Below, one piece after another: positions 15,146 through 21,919 of a DNA stretch of 21,919 bases (position 1 is the first letter of the stretch; the number at the start of each line of letters is the position of its first letter). This stretch comes from Pseudomonadota bacterium (lineage in GTDB: Bacteria; Pseudomonadota; Alphaproteobacteria; Rhizobiales; Hyphomicrobiaceae). A program made the translations under genes and the position numbers. Where the stretch lies: contig JAEZAW010000013.1 in the NCBI GenBank assembly GCA_023430315.1, positions 1-21,919 of the forward strand. The letters are read 5' to 3'. Under the pieces are notes generated by a model. That model did not search any database. It was not told the origin of the DNA and saw nothing but the letters and a program-made list of their open reading frames with translations.

Positions 15146-16186
15146 TCAGCCGAGTTCCTGCAGTGCCTGATCGACGTACTTCGTCTGAATGACCTTACTC
15201 AGATCGGGTGTGCCCTTGATCGCGCCTGCCTGACGGTAAACCGGCAGCAGCTCCTGGAAATACTCACGCTTGAAGCCGCCGTCGTTCGGCCAGGCGTTGA
15301 TCTCCTTCGAGAGCTTCCCCCAGATCGGCTTCAGAACATCATCCGTCACTTCTGCGGCCTTGGGCACCGTTGCGTACTTACGGAAGCCCTTCGCGAAATA
15401 CTCGTAGTCGGCGTTCGTGCGACGGAAGGACGTGATCATCGCCTTGTTGAGGTCGACCGCGATGCGCTGGTTGTCTTTATCGTCCGCCCAGGCACCGGGG
15501 ACCAGCCAAGCCTCGCCAAAGAAGTGCTTGTAGGCCTTCCACGGCTCGATGAGCACCTTGTAGTTGCCCTGCTTCACGATGCCTTCCGCCTGATCGAAAT
15601 GCACCGGCACGGCGGCGACTCGCCCTGCGAGCAGCGCGCGCATGCGTGAGCCGGAACCACCCATTTCGACGATGGTCGTGTCGTTGATGTTGATGTTGTG
15701 CTGCCCGAGCACGCCGCTGAGCAGCACATAGATGAAGTCGCCGCGGGAGTTCAAAGCAATTGCATTGCTCTGGTCCTTGAAATCCGCGTAGCTCTTGATC
15801 TTGTCGGCATTGACGACGAACACCTGGCTCGTGCTGTTGTAGACGAGGCCGATAAGGCGCACGTCAGCGCCCGCCTCCGTCGAAGCGATAGCCGAAACGA
15901 CATCAGCGTCTCCGGCCTCGGCCGAGCTCGCGACAATCGATTGCGTGATCACTTGCATGGACTCGATGCGATCGATCTTCGATTCCGCATAGCCGAGCTC
16001 CTGCATGCCATCCCGGATCGCCATGACTTCGGGAATATGGATCGCGAGGCTGAAGCCCTGAATGATCAGTTTCATCGAGCGCTTCTGCTGCGCGAAGGCG
16101 GCGGTGCCTGGCAGCGCCAGACTTCCGGCCAGACCCAAGCTGTTGGCGGCGGCGAGCTGAAGCCATTCGCGGCGTGTCATCGTCAT
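15146..16186 (-). CDS. NitT/TauT-type ABC transporter substrate-binding protein with Tat-like signal
   Basis: This is a 346-residue periplasmic binding protein of the SsuA/TauA/ThiY-like (NMT1) class, the ligand-catching part of the ABC importer encoded just upstream. The N-terminus TRREWLQLAAANSLGLAGSLALPGTAAFA carries a twin-arginine motif (RR at 5-6, then E-W-L-Q) before a mild hydrophobic core and AFA cleavage site, so Tat export is likely. The mature part starts KRSMKLIIQGFSLAIHIPEV; MGGSGSRMRALLAGRVAAVPVHFDQAEGI is the class-typical middle region. GGAAGG lies 6 bases ahead of ATG 16186; a second in-frame ATG is at 16180. It is the fourth gene of the operon, 48 bases after the ATPase gene. 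The ligand is unknown. Confidence 0.9.
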   Translation of the reverse strand: MTMTRREWLQLAAANSLGLAGSLALPGTAAFAQQKRSMKLIIQGFSLAIHIPEVMAIRDGMQELGYAESKIDRIESMQVITQSIVASSAEAGDADVVSAIASTEAGADVRLIGLVYNSTSQVFVVNADKIKSYADFKDQSNAIALNSRGDFIYVLLSGVLGQHNININDTTIVEMGGSGSRMRALLAGRVAAVPVHFDQAEGIVKQGNYKVLIEPWKAYKHFFGEAWLVPGAWADDKDNQRIAVDLNKAMITSFRRTNADYEYFAKGFRKYATVPKAAEVTDDVLKPIWGKLSKEINAWPNDGGFKREYFQELLPVYRQAGAIKGTPDLSKVIQTKYVDQALQELG

Positions 16187-16234
16187 GTGGTTTCCTTCCT
16201 TAGTCGTTATGTTCTTTCACACCGTAGCTTTGGC

Positions 16235-17053
16235 TTAGACGTGTGCGCCTTTGCGCAGGGTCGACCAAATGCTCCGGCGCATCTCCAGGAATTCCGGCGT
16301 GCTCTTCAGCGTGTCCCGGCGCGGGCGAGGGAAAGGCACGTCGATGATCTGCTCGATCCGGCCTGGGCGCGGTGTCATCACGACAATCCTGTCGGCGAGG
16401 TACAGCGCCTCCTCGATGGAGTGCGTGACGAAGATGACAGTCTTGCGCTGCTTCTCCCAGATGTTGAGCAGTTCATCCTGCAGGAGGTCGCGCGTCTGCA
16501 CATCGAGCGCACCATAGGGCTCGTCCATGAGCAGAACGGAGGGCTTGATGGCGAGCGCACGCGCGATGCCGACGCGCTGCTGCATGCCACCTGAAAGCTC
16601 GTGCGGATAGGCATTCTCGAAGCCGGACAGACCGACGAGATCGACGTATTCCTGCGCGACAGCCAGGCGCTCGGCCTTGCCGACGCCGGTGACCTCCAGA
16701 CCGAAAGCCACGTTGGCGAGCACTGTGCGCCAAGGGAACAGCTCGAAGCTCTGGAACACCATCCCACGGCCATCGCCCGTGGTGTTCGTCACGTCCTTGC
16801 CGTCGAGGATCACCTGACCGCTATTGCAGGTCTCGATGCCATCGATGATGCGCAGCAGCGTGGACTTGCCGCAGCCCGAGGGGCCAAGCAGCACAAGGAA
16901 CTCCAGCTCCGCAATGTCGAGCGAGAAGTTCTCAAGAGCCGTCATCTCCTTTCCGCCACGTCGATAGATCTTCGTGACGTCGCGGATTGCGAGCTTCGTT
17001 GAAGAACTGGGCGCGGCAGCTACGGCGCGACTTGTTGGTTCGGCGAGCGTCAT
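16235..17053 (-). CDS. NitT/TauT-type ABC transporter ATP-binding protein
   Basis: This is the ATPase of the importer, 272 residues, cytoplasmic and membrane-associated. All catalytic motifs are intact: Walker A GPSGCGKST (57-65), Q-loop Gln101, signature LSGGMQQR (153-160), Walker B VLLMDEP (173-179), the D-loop (ALD) and the switch His211. DRIVVMTPRPGRI near 221-233 is typical of the nitrate/sulfonate/taurine (SsuB/TauB) branch. The first 20 or so residues are a low-complexity Ala/Ser-rich lead before the domain. Its ATG overlaps the stop of the upstream permease gene (ATGA, 17050-17053), so the two are coupled. It would power uptake through the two permeases encoded upstream. Confidence 0.95.
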   Translation of the reverse strand: MTLAEPTSRAVAAAPSSSTKLAIRDVTKIYRRGGKEMTALENFSLDIAELEFLVLLGPSGCGKSTLLRIIDGIETCNSGQVILDGKDVTNTTGDGRGMVFQSFELFPWRTVLANVAFGLEVTGVGKAERLAVAQEYVDLVGLSGFENAYPHELSGGMQQRVGIARALAIKPSVLLMDEPYGALDVQTRDLLQDELLNIWEKQRKTVIFVTHSIEEALYLADRIVVMTPRPGRIEQIIDVPFPRPRRDTLKSTPEFLEMRRSIWSTLRKGAHV

Positions 17054-17814
17054 GTCGTGACTCGTTGTTGCTCATACCAGGGCGCGAGAAGGCGACCAGC
17101 CAAACCCAGCAGCCCGTTGAGGAGGAGGCTGACGATCATCAAAGTAATGAGCAGGGCGAGCGTCGGCGCCGTATCCACCTGCAAGCCAGCGCGATGAATG
17201 AGCCCGCCATAGCCGATGATCACGAACATCTCGGCCAGCACCATCGCGCGGATAGCATGAACCAGGCCGATGCGCGCACCGGTCAGGAGATACGGATAGA
17301 TGGCCGGCAGCGTCACTTTCCAGAAGGTCTGCAGGACGCCAGCGCCGAAGGAGCGCGCGACGGCAATCTGCATGGGGCTGACACCGCGCGCGCCGTTGTA
17401 GGCCGTCAGCGCGATGTACCAGACGCAGGAGAGGAAGACGATCGTGACGCGCAACGCGAAACCGGTTCCGAGAATGAGGATGAAGAGAGGAACGAGAGTC
17501 GCGGTCGAAGTGACGACGAACATGCTGACCCAGGGGCGCGCCACAGCATCTGCCGCGCGCGAGCGGCCCATCGCGACGCCAAGCGGCATGCCGATGACGC
17601 AGGCCGCACCGAAGCCGACCACCATTTGCTGCAGCGAGCCGGTGAGCTGGCGCAGCATATCGCCTTGACGGATGAGATCGACATACTCGAGAGCGACGGC
17701 GCTCGGCGGCGCGAAGAGCGCATTGCCGAGCTTCCGGCCAGCAATTTCCCAGATGAGCAGCACGATCCCGAAGCCGAGGCTGCCGAATACGATGCGGCGC
17801 AGTTTGTCCGACAT
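17050..17814 (-). CDS. ABC transporter permease (NitT/TauT type), second of a pair
   Basis: This is an inner-membrane permease with a BPD_transp_1 domain, 254 residues, six predicted helices: the first at VFGSLGFGIVLLIWEIAG, the last near LALLITLMIVSLLLNGLLGLAG. The cytoplasmic ATPase-contact loop is visible as ARSFGAGVLQTFWKVTLPAIYPYLLTGARIGL, an EAA-type sequence. GAGGG lies 9 bases ahead of ATG 17814. It starts 3 bases after the stop of the other permease gene. The two are related but distinct, so the channel is probably a heterodimer; SsuC/TauC systems more often use one permease gene. Confidence 0.93.
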   Translation of the reverse strand: MSDKLRRIVFGSLGFGIVLLIWEIAGRKLGNALFAPPSAVALEYVDLIRQGDMLRQLTGSLQQMVVGFGAACVIGMPLGVAMGRSRAADAVARPWVSMFVVTSTATLVPLFILILGTGFALRVTIVFLSCVWYIALTAYNGARGVSPMQIAVARSFGAGVLQTFWKVTLPAIYPYLLTGARIGLVHAIRAMVLAEMFVIIGYGGLIHRAGLQVDTAPTLALLITLMIVSLLLNGLLGLAGRLLAPWYEQQRVTT

Positions 17815-17817
17815 GGC

Positions 17818-18654
17818 TCAGTCCCTCACGTGCCAGTGGACGAGCCGACGTTCAATCAGCGCAACGAGCGACTGGGCGATCAGGCCAAGCAGGCAAATAA
17901 GCAGGACGATCGACAACACAGCCGCCGTGTCGAACTGCTGCGTCGATCGCTTCATCATTGCGCCGAGGTTCACAGCCGCGAAGAACAGCTCGGCCGTGAT
18001 CATGCCGTTGATCGCGCGCGCCGATCCCACGCGCAGCGCAGCAATGAAGAACGGAAGCAGTGAAGGCAGGACGATCAGGCGCAGCTGCTGCAGTCTGGAC
18101 GCACCGAAGGACCGACCGACATCGATCAGCGGCCTGCGCACATCGCGCGCGCCGGCAATGATGACGACGAGCACGTCAAAAAAGCTCATCAAGAATACGA
18201 GTGCGACGCGCGCCTCGAAGAACAGCCCGAACCAGATCACCAGGAAGGGTACGAAGGCGACGGGCGGGATGGCGTAGATGGCGTTGATGACGGGCTCAAA
18301 CATCTCCCGCAGTACGCGGTAGCGCCCGATGACCATGCCGAGCGGCACGGCGATGATCAGAGTTAGGGCGAAGCCGAGAGCGAGTTGCACAAGCGACTGG
18401 CTCAGCGCGCGCATCAGCGCGGCGAACCATACGGGATCCAGAAACTTGCCGAGCACCGCACTGGGCGGGGGCAACAGCAGCCCCGACGTTCGTGTCGAGC
18501 CCCACTGCCAAATCAGGAGGACGACAATGACAGAGAGTATCGAGAGACCGTAGCCGCTGAGGAGCAGACGCGCGGCGCCGCCCTTGGCAGCTCCCGACGC
18601 TTTCTGCCCGGAGACTTCACGCCCCGATCTCGCAGCCGACGATGCCGAACCCAC
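17818..18654 (-). CDS. ABC transporter permease (NitT/TauT type), first of a pair
   Basis: This is an inner-membrane permease with a BPD_transp_1 domain, 278 residues. A polar N-terminal lead of about 30 residues rich in Ser, Ala, Gly and Lys precedes the first helix (YGLSILSVIVVLLIWQW). The EAA-type loop is GRSFGASRLQQLRLIVLPSLLPFFIAALRVGSARA. The start is a GTG at 18654 with GAGGA 4 bases ahead. No ATG gives a complete first helix with a better site, although a shorter start after the polar lead cannot be excluded. It is the first gene of the minus-strand operon and diverges from the GntR regulator gene across a 121-bp promoter region. Confidence 0.9.
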   Translation of the reverse strand: MGSASSAARSGREVSGQKASGAAKGGAARLLLSGYGLSILSVIVVLLIWQWGSTRTSGLLLPPPSAVLGKFLDPVWFAALMRALSQSLVQLALGFALTLIIAVPLGMVIGRYRVLREMFEPVINAIYAIPPVAFVPFLVIWFGLFFEARVALVFLMSFFDVLVVIIAGARDVRRPLIDVGRSFGASRLQQLRLIVLPSLLPFFIAALRVGSARAINGMITAELFFAAVNLGAMMKRSTQQFDTAAVLSIVLLICLLGLIAQSLVALIERRLVHWHVRD

Positions 18655-18687
18655 GTTTCCTCACTCTCGCATTGTCTCGCCAGCCTT

Positions 18688-18750
18688 GACCTAGCTGGTC
18701 CCTTAACTTGATAGTGCACGACCTAGCCTGTATTGTCTAGTCGTCTAGTC
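18688..18750. promoter_or_regulatory. CTAG-cored repeat cluster, candidate GntR operator in a divergent promoter region
   Basis: Four CTAG-centred motifs lie in 60 bp between the divergent GntR and ABC permease genes. GACCTAGC occurs at 18688-18695 and again at 18720-18727, 32 bp apart (about three helical turns). GTCTAGTC occurs twice in direct tandem at 18735-18742 and 18743-18750. The first copy is part of an imperfect palindrome GACC-N5-GGTC (18688-18700). CTAG is normally rare in proteobacterial DNA, so the cluster is unlikely to be chance. HutC/DasR-type GntR regulators are known to bind TGGTCTAGACCA-like sites, which resemble these half-sites. Binding is inferred. Confidence 0.5.
18708..18736 (+). 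promoter_or_regulatory. Candidate sigma-70 promoter for the GntR gene
   Basis: TTGATA (18708-18713, five of six consensus bases) and TATTGT (18731-18736, four of six) are separated by 17 bases. Transcription would begin near 18743, inside the tandem GTCTAGTC repeats, so a repressor bound there would block it. On the opposite strand TAGACA with CACTAT at 17 bases is a weaker candidate for the ABC operon and overlaps the same repeats. Confidence 0.4.
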
Positions 18751-18775
18751 ATCTTGGGAATATGGTCTCCCCCGT

Positions 18776-19549
18776 ATGGACCCTTCACCACCCTCCGGCG
18801 AACGCTTTACGCCCCTCTACGTCCGCATCCAGGAGAGGATTCGTGCCGCCATTGCGGGGGGCAAGATGTCGGTGGGCGACAGGATCTGGTCCGAGGCGGA
18901 GCTGGCAAAGGAGTACGGGACAACCCGCTCCACTGTCCGGCACGCTCTCGACAAACTGGTCTTCGAGGGGCTGATCGTGCGCCATGTCGGGCGCGGCAGC
19001 TTCGTTGCGGATCGGGTCGGCGTCCGTTCGCCGATCGACTCGCGCTATTCGCTCTCCTTCGAGCAGCAGGTGGCGCAGACCGGGCGTGTCGTTACTTACA
19101 GATCTCCGGTGTTGGAGGTGACGCCGGCACCGGCAGCGGTCGCCGCGGAGCTCGGCGTGGAGCCTGAAACGCTCATCTTCAAGCTCGAGCGCCTGCGCAT
19201 CATCGAAGGCCGCCCGGTCTGCCTCGAGATCCGCTATATGCCGAAGGAGATCGGCGAGAAGGTCACCGGCGAGATGCTGGCCACGCGCGCCGTACATGCT
19301 TTTGTTGGCGAGATCATTGGCGAGGCCATACCAGCAATCAGCGTCTCGTTGACGGCAGAGATCGCTACGCCGCGGGTCGCACGCCTGCTGGAGCTACCGG
19401 AGAACTCGGCGCTTCTGGTGCGCAGCAACACCCATCATGCAAGCGATGGCCGCATCGTCGTTTGCGGTCGCTCGCTGTTCGCCGGCGACGTGAGCACCGA
19501 CTACGTGCTCGGCCAGCTGCCCAAAGCTAAGATATCCGAGGGAGGTTAG
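18776..19549 (+). CDS. GntR family transcriptional regulator (HutC/FarR type, UTRA ligand domain)
   Basis: This is a 257-residue DNA-binding regulator. The N-terminal winged helix (about 12-80) includes PLYVRIQERIRAAIAGG, SEAELAKEYGTTRSTVRHALDKLVFEGLIVRHVGRGSFVADR, the textbook GntR fold with TTRSTVRHAL as recognition helix. The rest (about 90-250) matches a UTRA effector domain (SFEQQVAQTGRVVTYRSPVLEVTPAP, FKLERLRIIEGRPVCLEIRYMP), which in HutC, FarR and DasR senses a small pathway molecule. ATG 18776 has only a poor ribosome-binding site, but the protein then starts a few residues ahead of the HTH, as usual. The gene diverges from the ABC operon and is followed after 2 bases by the SMP-30 gene. 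It is probably the local regulator, likely repressing both directions. Confidence 0.92.
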   Translation: MDPSPPSGERFTPLYVRIQERIRAAIAGGKMSVGDRIWSEAELAKEYGTTRSTVRHALDKLVFEGLIVRHVGRGSFVADRVGVRSPIDSRYSLSFEQQVAQTGRVVTYRSPVLEVTPAPAAVAAELGVEPETLIFKLERLRIIEGRPVCLEIRYMPKEIGEKVTGEMLATRAVHAFVGEIIGEAIPAISVSLTAEIATPRVARLLELPENSALLVRSNTHHASDGRIVVCGRSLFAGDVSTDYVLGQLPKAKISEGG

Positions 19550-19551
19550 AC

Positions 19552-20466
19552 GTGCTGAATGCAGCTCCGCCGCGCATCGAGACGCGCGTTTTTTCCAGGC
19601 TACCGGATCATCTGCGGATGAAAGGGCGCGTATCGGGCTGGTCGTTCGGCAAAGGAAACGATCATCTGCATTCCTTCATCGAAGGCCCGGCCTTCGATCG
19701 GCTCGGCAATCTCTATGTGACCGACATTCCCTATGGCCGCATTCTGCGGGTGACGCCCGAGGGCGCCTGGAGCGTCGTTGCGGAATATGATGGATGGCCG
19801 AACGGGCTGGCCATCCACAAGGACGGCCGCATTTTCATTGCCGATCATCGCCGCGGTGTGATGCAGCTCGATCCGCAGAGCGGCGCGGTGACACCGGTGA
19901 TCGAGAACGTGCGCAGAGAAGGTTTCAAGGGGACCAACGATCTCACCTTCGCGCGCAATGGCGATCTCTACTTCACCGACCAGGGGCAGACGGGCCTGCA
20001 GGACCCGACCGGACGTGTCTACCGACTTACTGCCAACGGTCATCTCGATTGCCTGATCGACAGGGTGCCCAGTCCGAACGGACTCGCTCTCTCGCGCGAC
20101 GAGAAGACGCTTTTCGTTGCCGTTACGAGAGCCAACCAGATCTGGCGCCTGCCGCTGCACGCTGACGGGACAACATCGAAAGTGGGTGCCTATATCAACC
20201 TGTCTGGCGGCGGCGGTCCGGACGGCATGGCGCTCGACGAGACCGGCGGCCTCGCCATCGCGCACGTGGGCCTCGGGGCCGTGTGGCTCATCGATCGTCT
20301 CGGCGAGCCTGTCGGCCGGCTGCAATCGTGTGCCGATCTCGCCGTCACCAATGTCGCCTTCGGCGGCCCGAACGGACGCACGCTCTTCATCACGGAGTCG
20401 GACAGCGGTTCCATTCTAATGGCGGATGTCCCGACGGCCGGCCACACGCTCTTCGCGCACCAGTAG
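19552..20466 (+). CDS. SMP-30/gluconolactonase/LRE family protein (probable lactonase)
   Basis: This is a 304-residue six-bladed beta-propeller of the SMP-30/gluconolactonase family, metal-dependent hydrolases that mostly open sugar-acid or similar lactones. The expected metal ligands are present: Glu44 in FIEGPAFDR, Asn129 in GTNDLTF, Asn176 in PSPNGLAL and Asp224 in GPDGMALDE. No signal peptide is seen, so it should be cytoplasmic. The start is a GTG at 19552, backed by a strong GAGGGAGG at 19538-19545 that lies inside the end of the GntR gene; only 2 bases separate the two genes, so they form one transcript. Its position suggests it opens a lactone formed in, or imported for, the pathway controlled by the GntR protein. 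Confidence 0.9.
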   Translation: MLNAAPPRIETRVFSRLPDHLRMKGRVSGWSFGKGNDHLHSFIEGPAFDRLGNLYVTDIPYGRILRVTPEGAWSVVAEYDGWPNGLAIHKDGRIFIADHRRGVMQLDPQSGAVTPVIENVRREGFKGTNDLTFARNGDLYFTDQGQTGLQDPTGRVYRLTANGHLDCLIDRVPSPNGLALSRDEKTLFVAVTRANQIWRLPLHADGTTSKVGAYINLSGGGGPDGMALDETGGLAIAHVGLGAVWLIDRLGEPVGRLQSCADLAVTNVAFGGPNGRTLFITESDSGSILMADVPTAGHTLFAHQ

Positions 20467-20570
20467 CCGGGAGACATGCCCGATACGACGAACTGAAATA
20501 CTCCTGTGCATTGCACCTTGCCGTCAACCTGACGCCCCGGCAAACTGTTCGCCCAAGCTTGGAGGCGAAC

Positions 20571-21919
20571 ATGACCTCAGGACAATCCGCCGAGGCCGTT
20601 GCAGACGGCGTCTATACGACCACCTGCTGGGAATGCTCGGCCTACTGCGGCGCGCTCGCCACCGTCAAAGACGGCAAGGTCGTCAACTACGCGCCCAATC
20701 CCGCCAGCCCCCATTCGGCAGGTGCATTCTGCATCAAGGGCATCCGGGGGGCACCCGGCCTGACCTACAATCCCAACAGGCTGCTCTACCCGCACCGCCG
20801 CGTCGGCGCGCGCGGCGAAGGCAAGTGGGCGCGCATCTCGTGGGATGAGGCTCTCGACGAAATTGCCGATCGCCTCGCCGAAGTCCGCCGCACCTATGGA
20901 CCTGAAGCCATCGTCGGCGCCACGAGCGGCGCTGCGTTCAGCCGCTCGATCGTCACGGCGCTCACGCTGCGCTCCATCGGCTCGCCGAACTGGATGATCA
21001 ATCAGGATCTGTGCGGCGGCTGCCGGGCTCTATCGGCGAAGATCTCAGGCCTGCCGATCGTTCGCGGCGAAGATATCGACAATACGCGCTGCGCCTTGAT
21101 CGTGGGCCGCAACGCGCAGATCGCCGATCCTGTCGAGTGGGCGAAGCTGAAAGCCGCGAAGAAGCGCGGTGCCCGCATGATCGTGATCGATCCCAAGCGC
21201 ACGACGGCCGCGGACCTTGCAGACATCTGGATGAGCCCGCGCGTCGGCACGGACGCCGCAATCGCACTGGCGATGATGCACGTGCTGATCCGTGACGAGC
21301 TTTACGACCGCCCATTCGTGCACGAGCACTGTCACGGCTTCGAAGCGCTGGCGGAGCGGGCCGCACAGTTTCCGCCGGCAACGGCTGAAAGAATGACGGG
21401 CGTTCCGGCACAACTCATCGTCGATGCCACCCGCATGTATGCCGATGGTCCATCGACCTTCGTGTCGGGGCACGGGATCGACGCCGCCAGCAACGGCGTG
21501 CAGACATTCCGAGCCTTCCATGCGCTCGCAGCCATTTCGGGGAACATCGACCGGCCCGGCGGAAATCTGCGCCAGCGCACGCCCAAGGGCTTCTCCAACT
21601 ATCTCGATCTGCTCCACCGCCCGGAGCACCGGCTCCCCGCCGATGTCGAGGCACGCACGATCGGCGCCGACCGTTTCCCGCTCTGGGCTGGCCCGCGCGG
21701 CTGGCAGACCGCCTGCCACAACCCGACCGTGATCGAGGCCATGCTGACAGGCAAGCCGCATCCCGTGCGGGCCCTCTATGCCAGTGGCGTCAATATTCTG
21801 GTGACCTATCCCGACACGCGGCGAACCATTGCTGCTTTGCGCTCACTCGACTTCGTCGCCGTCGCCGCCCACCAGATGACGCCCACGGCGGAGTGGGCCG
21901 ACATCGTGCTTCCCAAGAC
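20571..21919 (+). CDS. Molybdopterin-dependent oxidoreductase, DMSO reductase family (cut by window end)
   Basis: The reading frame runs unbroken from ATG 20571 to the window edge: 449 codons of a family whose members usually exceed 650 residues. GGAGG lies 5 bases ahead. The N-terminal [4Fe-4S] motif is Cys19-x2-Cys22-x3-Cys26-x27-Cys54. A second cysteine-rich stretch, NQDLCGGCRALSAK, contains Cys148, the probable molybdenum ligand, which puts it with the Cys-ligated enzymes rather than the Ser- or Asp-ligated ones. SGNIDRPGGNL, ALYASGVNILVTYPDT and MTPTAEWADIVLP are the later cofactor-binding blocks. There is no Tat signal, so it should be cytoplasmic. It starts 104 bases after the SMP-30 gene on the same strand and may belong to that regulon. 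Its substrate cannot be judged; a partner iron-sulphur or membrane subunit may follow outside the window. Confidence 0.93.
   Translation, partial: MTSGQSAEAVADGVYTTTCWECSAYCGALATVKDGKVVNYAPNPASPHSAGAFCIKGIRGAPGLTYNPNRLLYPHRRVGARGEGKWARISWDEALDEIADRLAEVRRTYGPEAIVGATSGAAFSRSIVTALTLRSIGSPNWMINQDLCGGCRALSAKISGLPIVRGEDIDNTRCALIVGRNAQIADPVEWAKLKAAKKRGARMIVIDPKRTTAADLADIWMSPRVGTDAAIALAMMHVLIRDELYDRPFVHEHCHGFEALAERAAQFPPATAERMTGVPAQLIVDATRMYADGPSTFVSGHGIDAASNGVQTFRAFHALAAISGNIDRPGGNLRQRTPKGFSNYLDLLHRPEHRLPADVEARTIGADRFPLWAGPRGWQTACHNPTVIEAMLTGKPHPVRALYASGVNILVTYPDTRRTIAALRSLDFVAVAAHQMTPTAEWADIVLPK

Noticed and set aside
16987..18063. A 358-codon plus-strand open frame opposite the ABC permease genes
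   Set aside because: Its product is very rich in Arg, Glu, Asp and His and spans the junction of two genuine permease genes; it is a codon-bias shadow.
1..21919. CRISPR arrays, tRNA genes, insertion sequences, phage or plasmid genes
   Set aside because: Read on both strands, no regularly spaced repeats, cloverleaf-like tRNA sequence, transposase or integrase motif was seen; every long stretch is explained by metabolic, transport or pilus genes.

Overview
The window looks like chromosomal DNA from a high-G+C alphaproteobacterium, most likely of the order Hyphomicrobiales (Rhizobiales). The grounds are the base composition (about 60% G+C by eye), the wealth of small-molecule uptake systems, and the close resemblance of the first gene to a cystathionine gamma-synthase-like family that I recall from that order. 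The species cannot be named from the sequence. There are no tRNA or rRNA genes, insertion sequences, integrases or CRISPR arrays. Nearly all the DNA is accounted for by 20 protein genes; the last is cut by the window edge.

Layout. (1) 69-6496: a PLP-dependent cystathionine gamma-synthase-like enzyme converges on an orphan family-5 (peptide/nickel type) ABC solute-binding protein. Divergent from the latter is a complete tripartite tricarboxylate transporter set in the order small membrane subunit (TctB), large permease (TctA), periplasmic binding protein (Bug/TctC). (2) 6912-11493: a compact four-gene archaic chaperone-usher pilus operon: spore-coat-U-type pilin, PapD-like chaperone, usher, and a two-domain subunit that looks like the tip adhesin. 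(3) 11506-18654, all on the minus strand and read from right to left: two NitT/TauT-type ABC permeases, their ATPase, a Tat-type substrate-binding protein, then AtuA-family protein, DUF4387 protein, 2-keto-4-pentenoate hydratase/FAH-family enzyme and an Ldh-family NAD(P)-dependent oxidoreductase. (4) 18776-21919, plus strand: a divergent GntR/HutC-family regulator, an SMP-30/gluconolactonase-family protein, and the first 449 codons of a molybdopterin oxidoreductase.

How the parts may work together. Regions 3 and 4 read as one regulon for taking up and breaking down an unidentified small organic acid or lactone. The ABC transporter imports it, the SMP-30 protein could open a lactone, the Ldh-family enzyme could interconvert a 2-hydroxy and a 2-oxo acid, and the FAH-family enzyme could hydrate or cleave a 2-oxo acid. 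The AtuA and DUF4387 proteins, whose chemistry is not established, would act together. The GntR gene and the transporter operon diverge from a 121-bp region carrying four CTAG-cored motifs and a plausible sigma-70 promoter, a good candidate operator. The AtuA/DUF4387 catabolic cluster is the best lead for undescribed biology here; the reduced archaic pilus operon is the second.

Punctuation. Strong perfect inverted repeats lie at both convergent gene junctions (1452-1489 and 11494-11521), and another sits between the ABC binding protein and the AtuA gene (15112-15139). None is followed by a good T tract.
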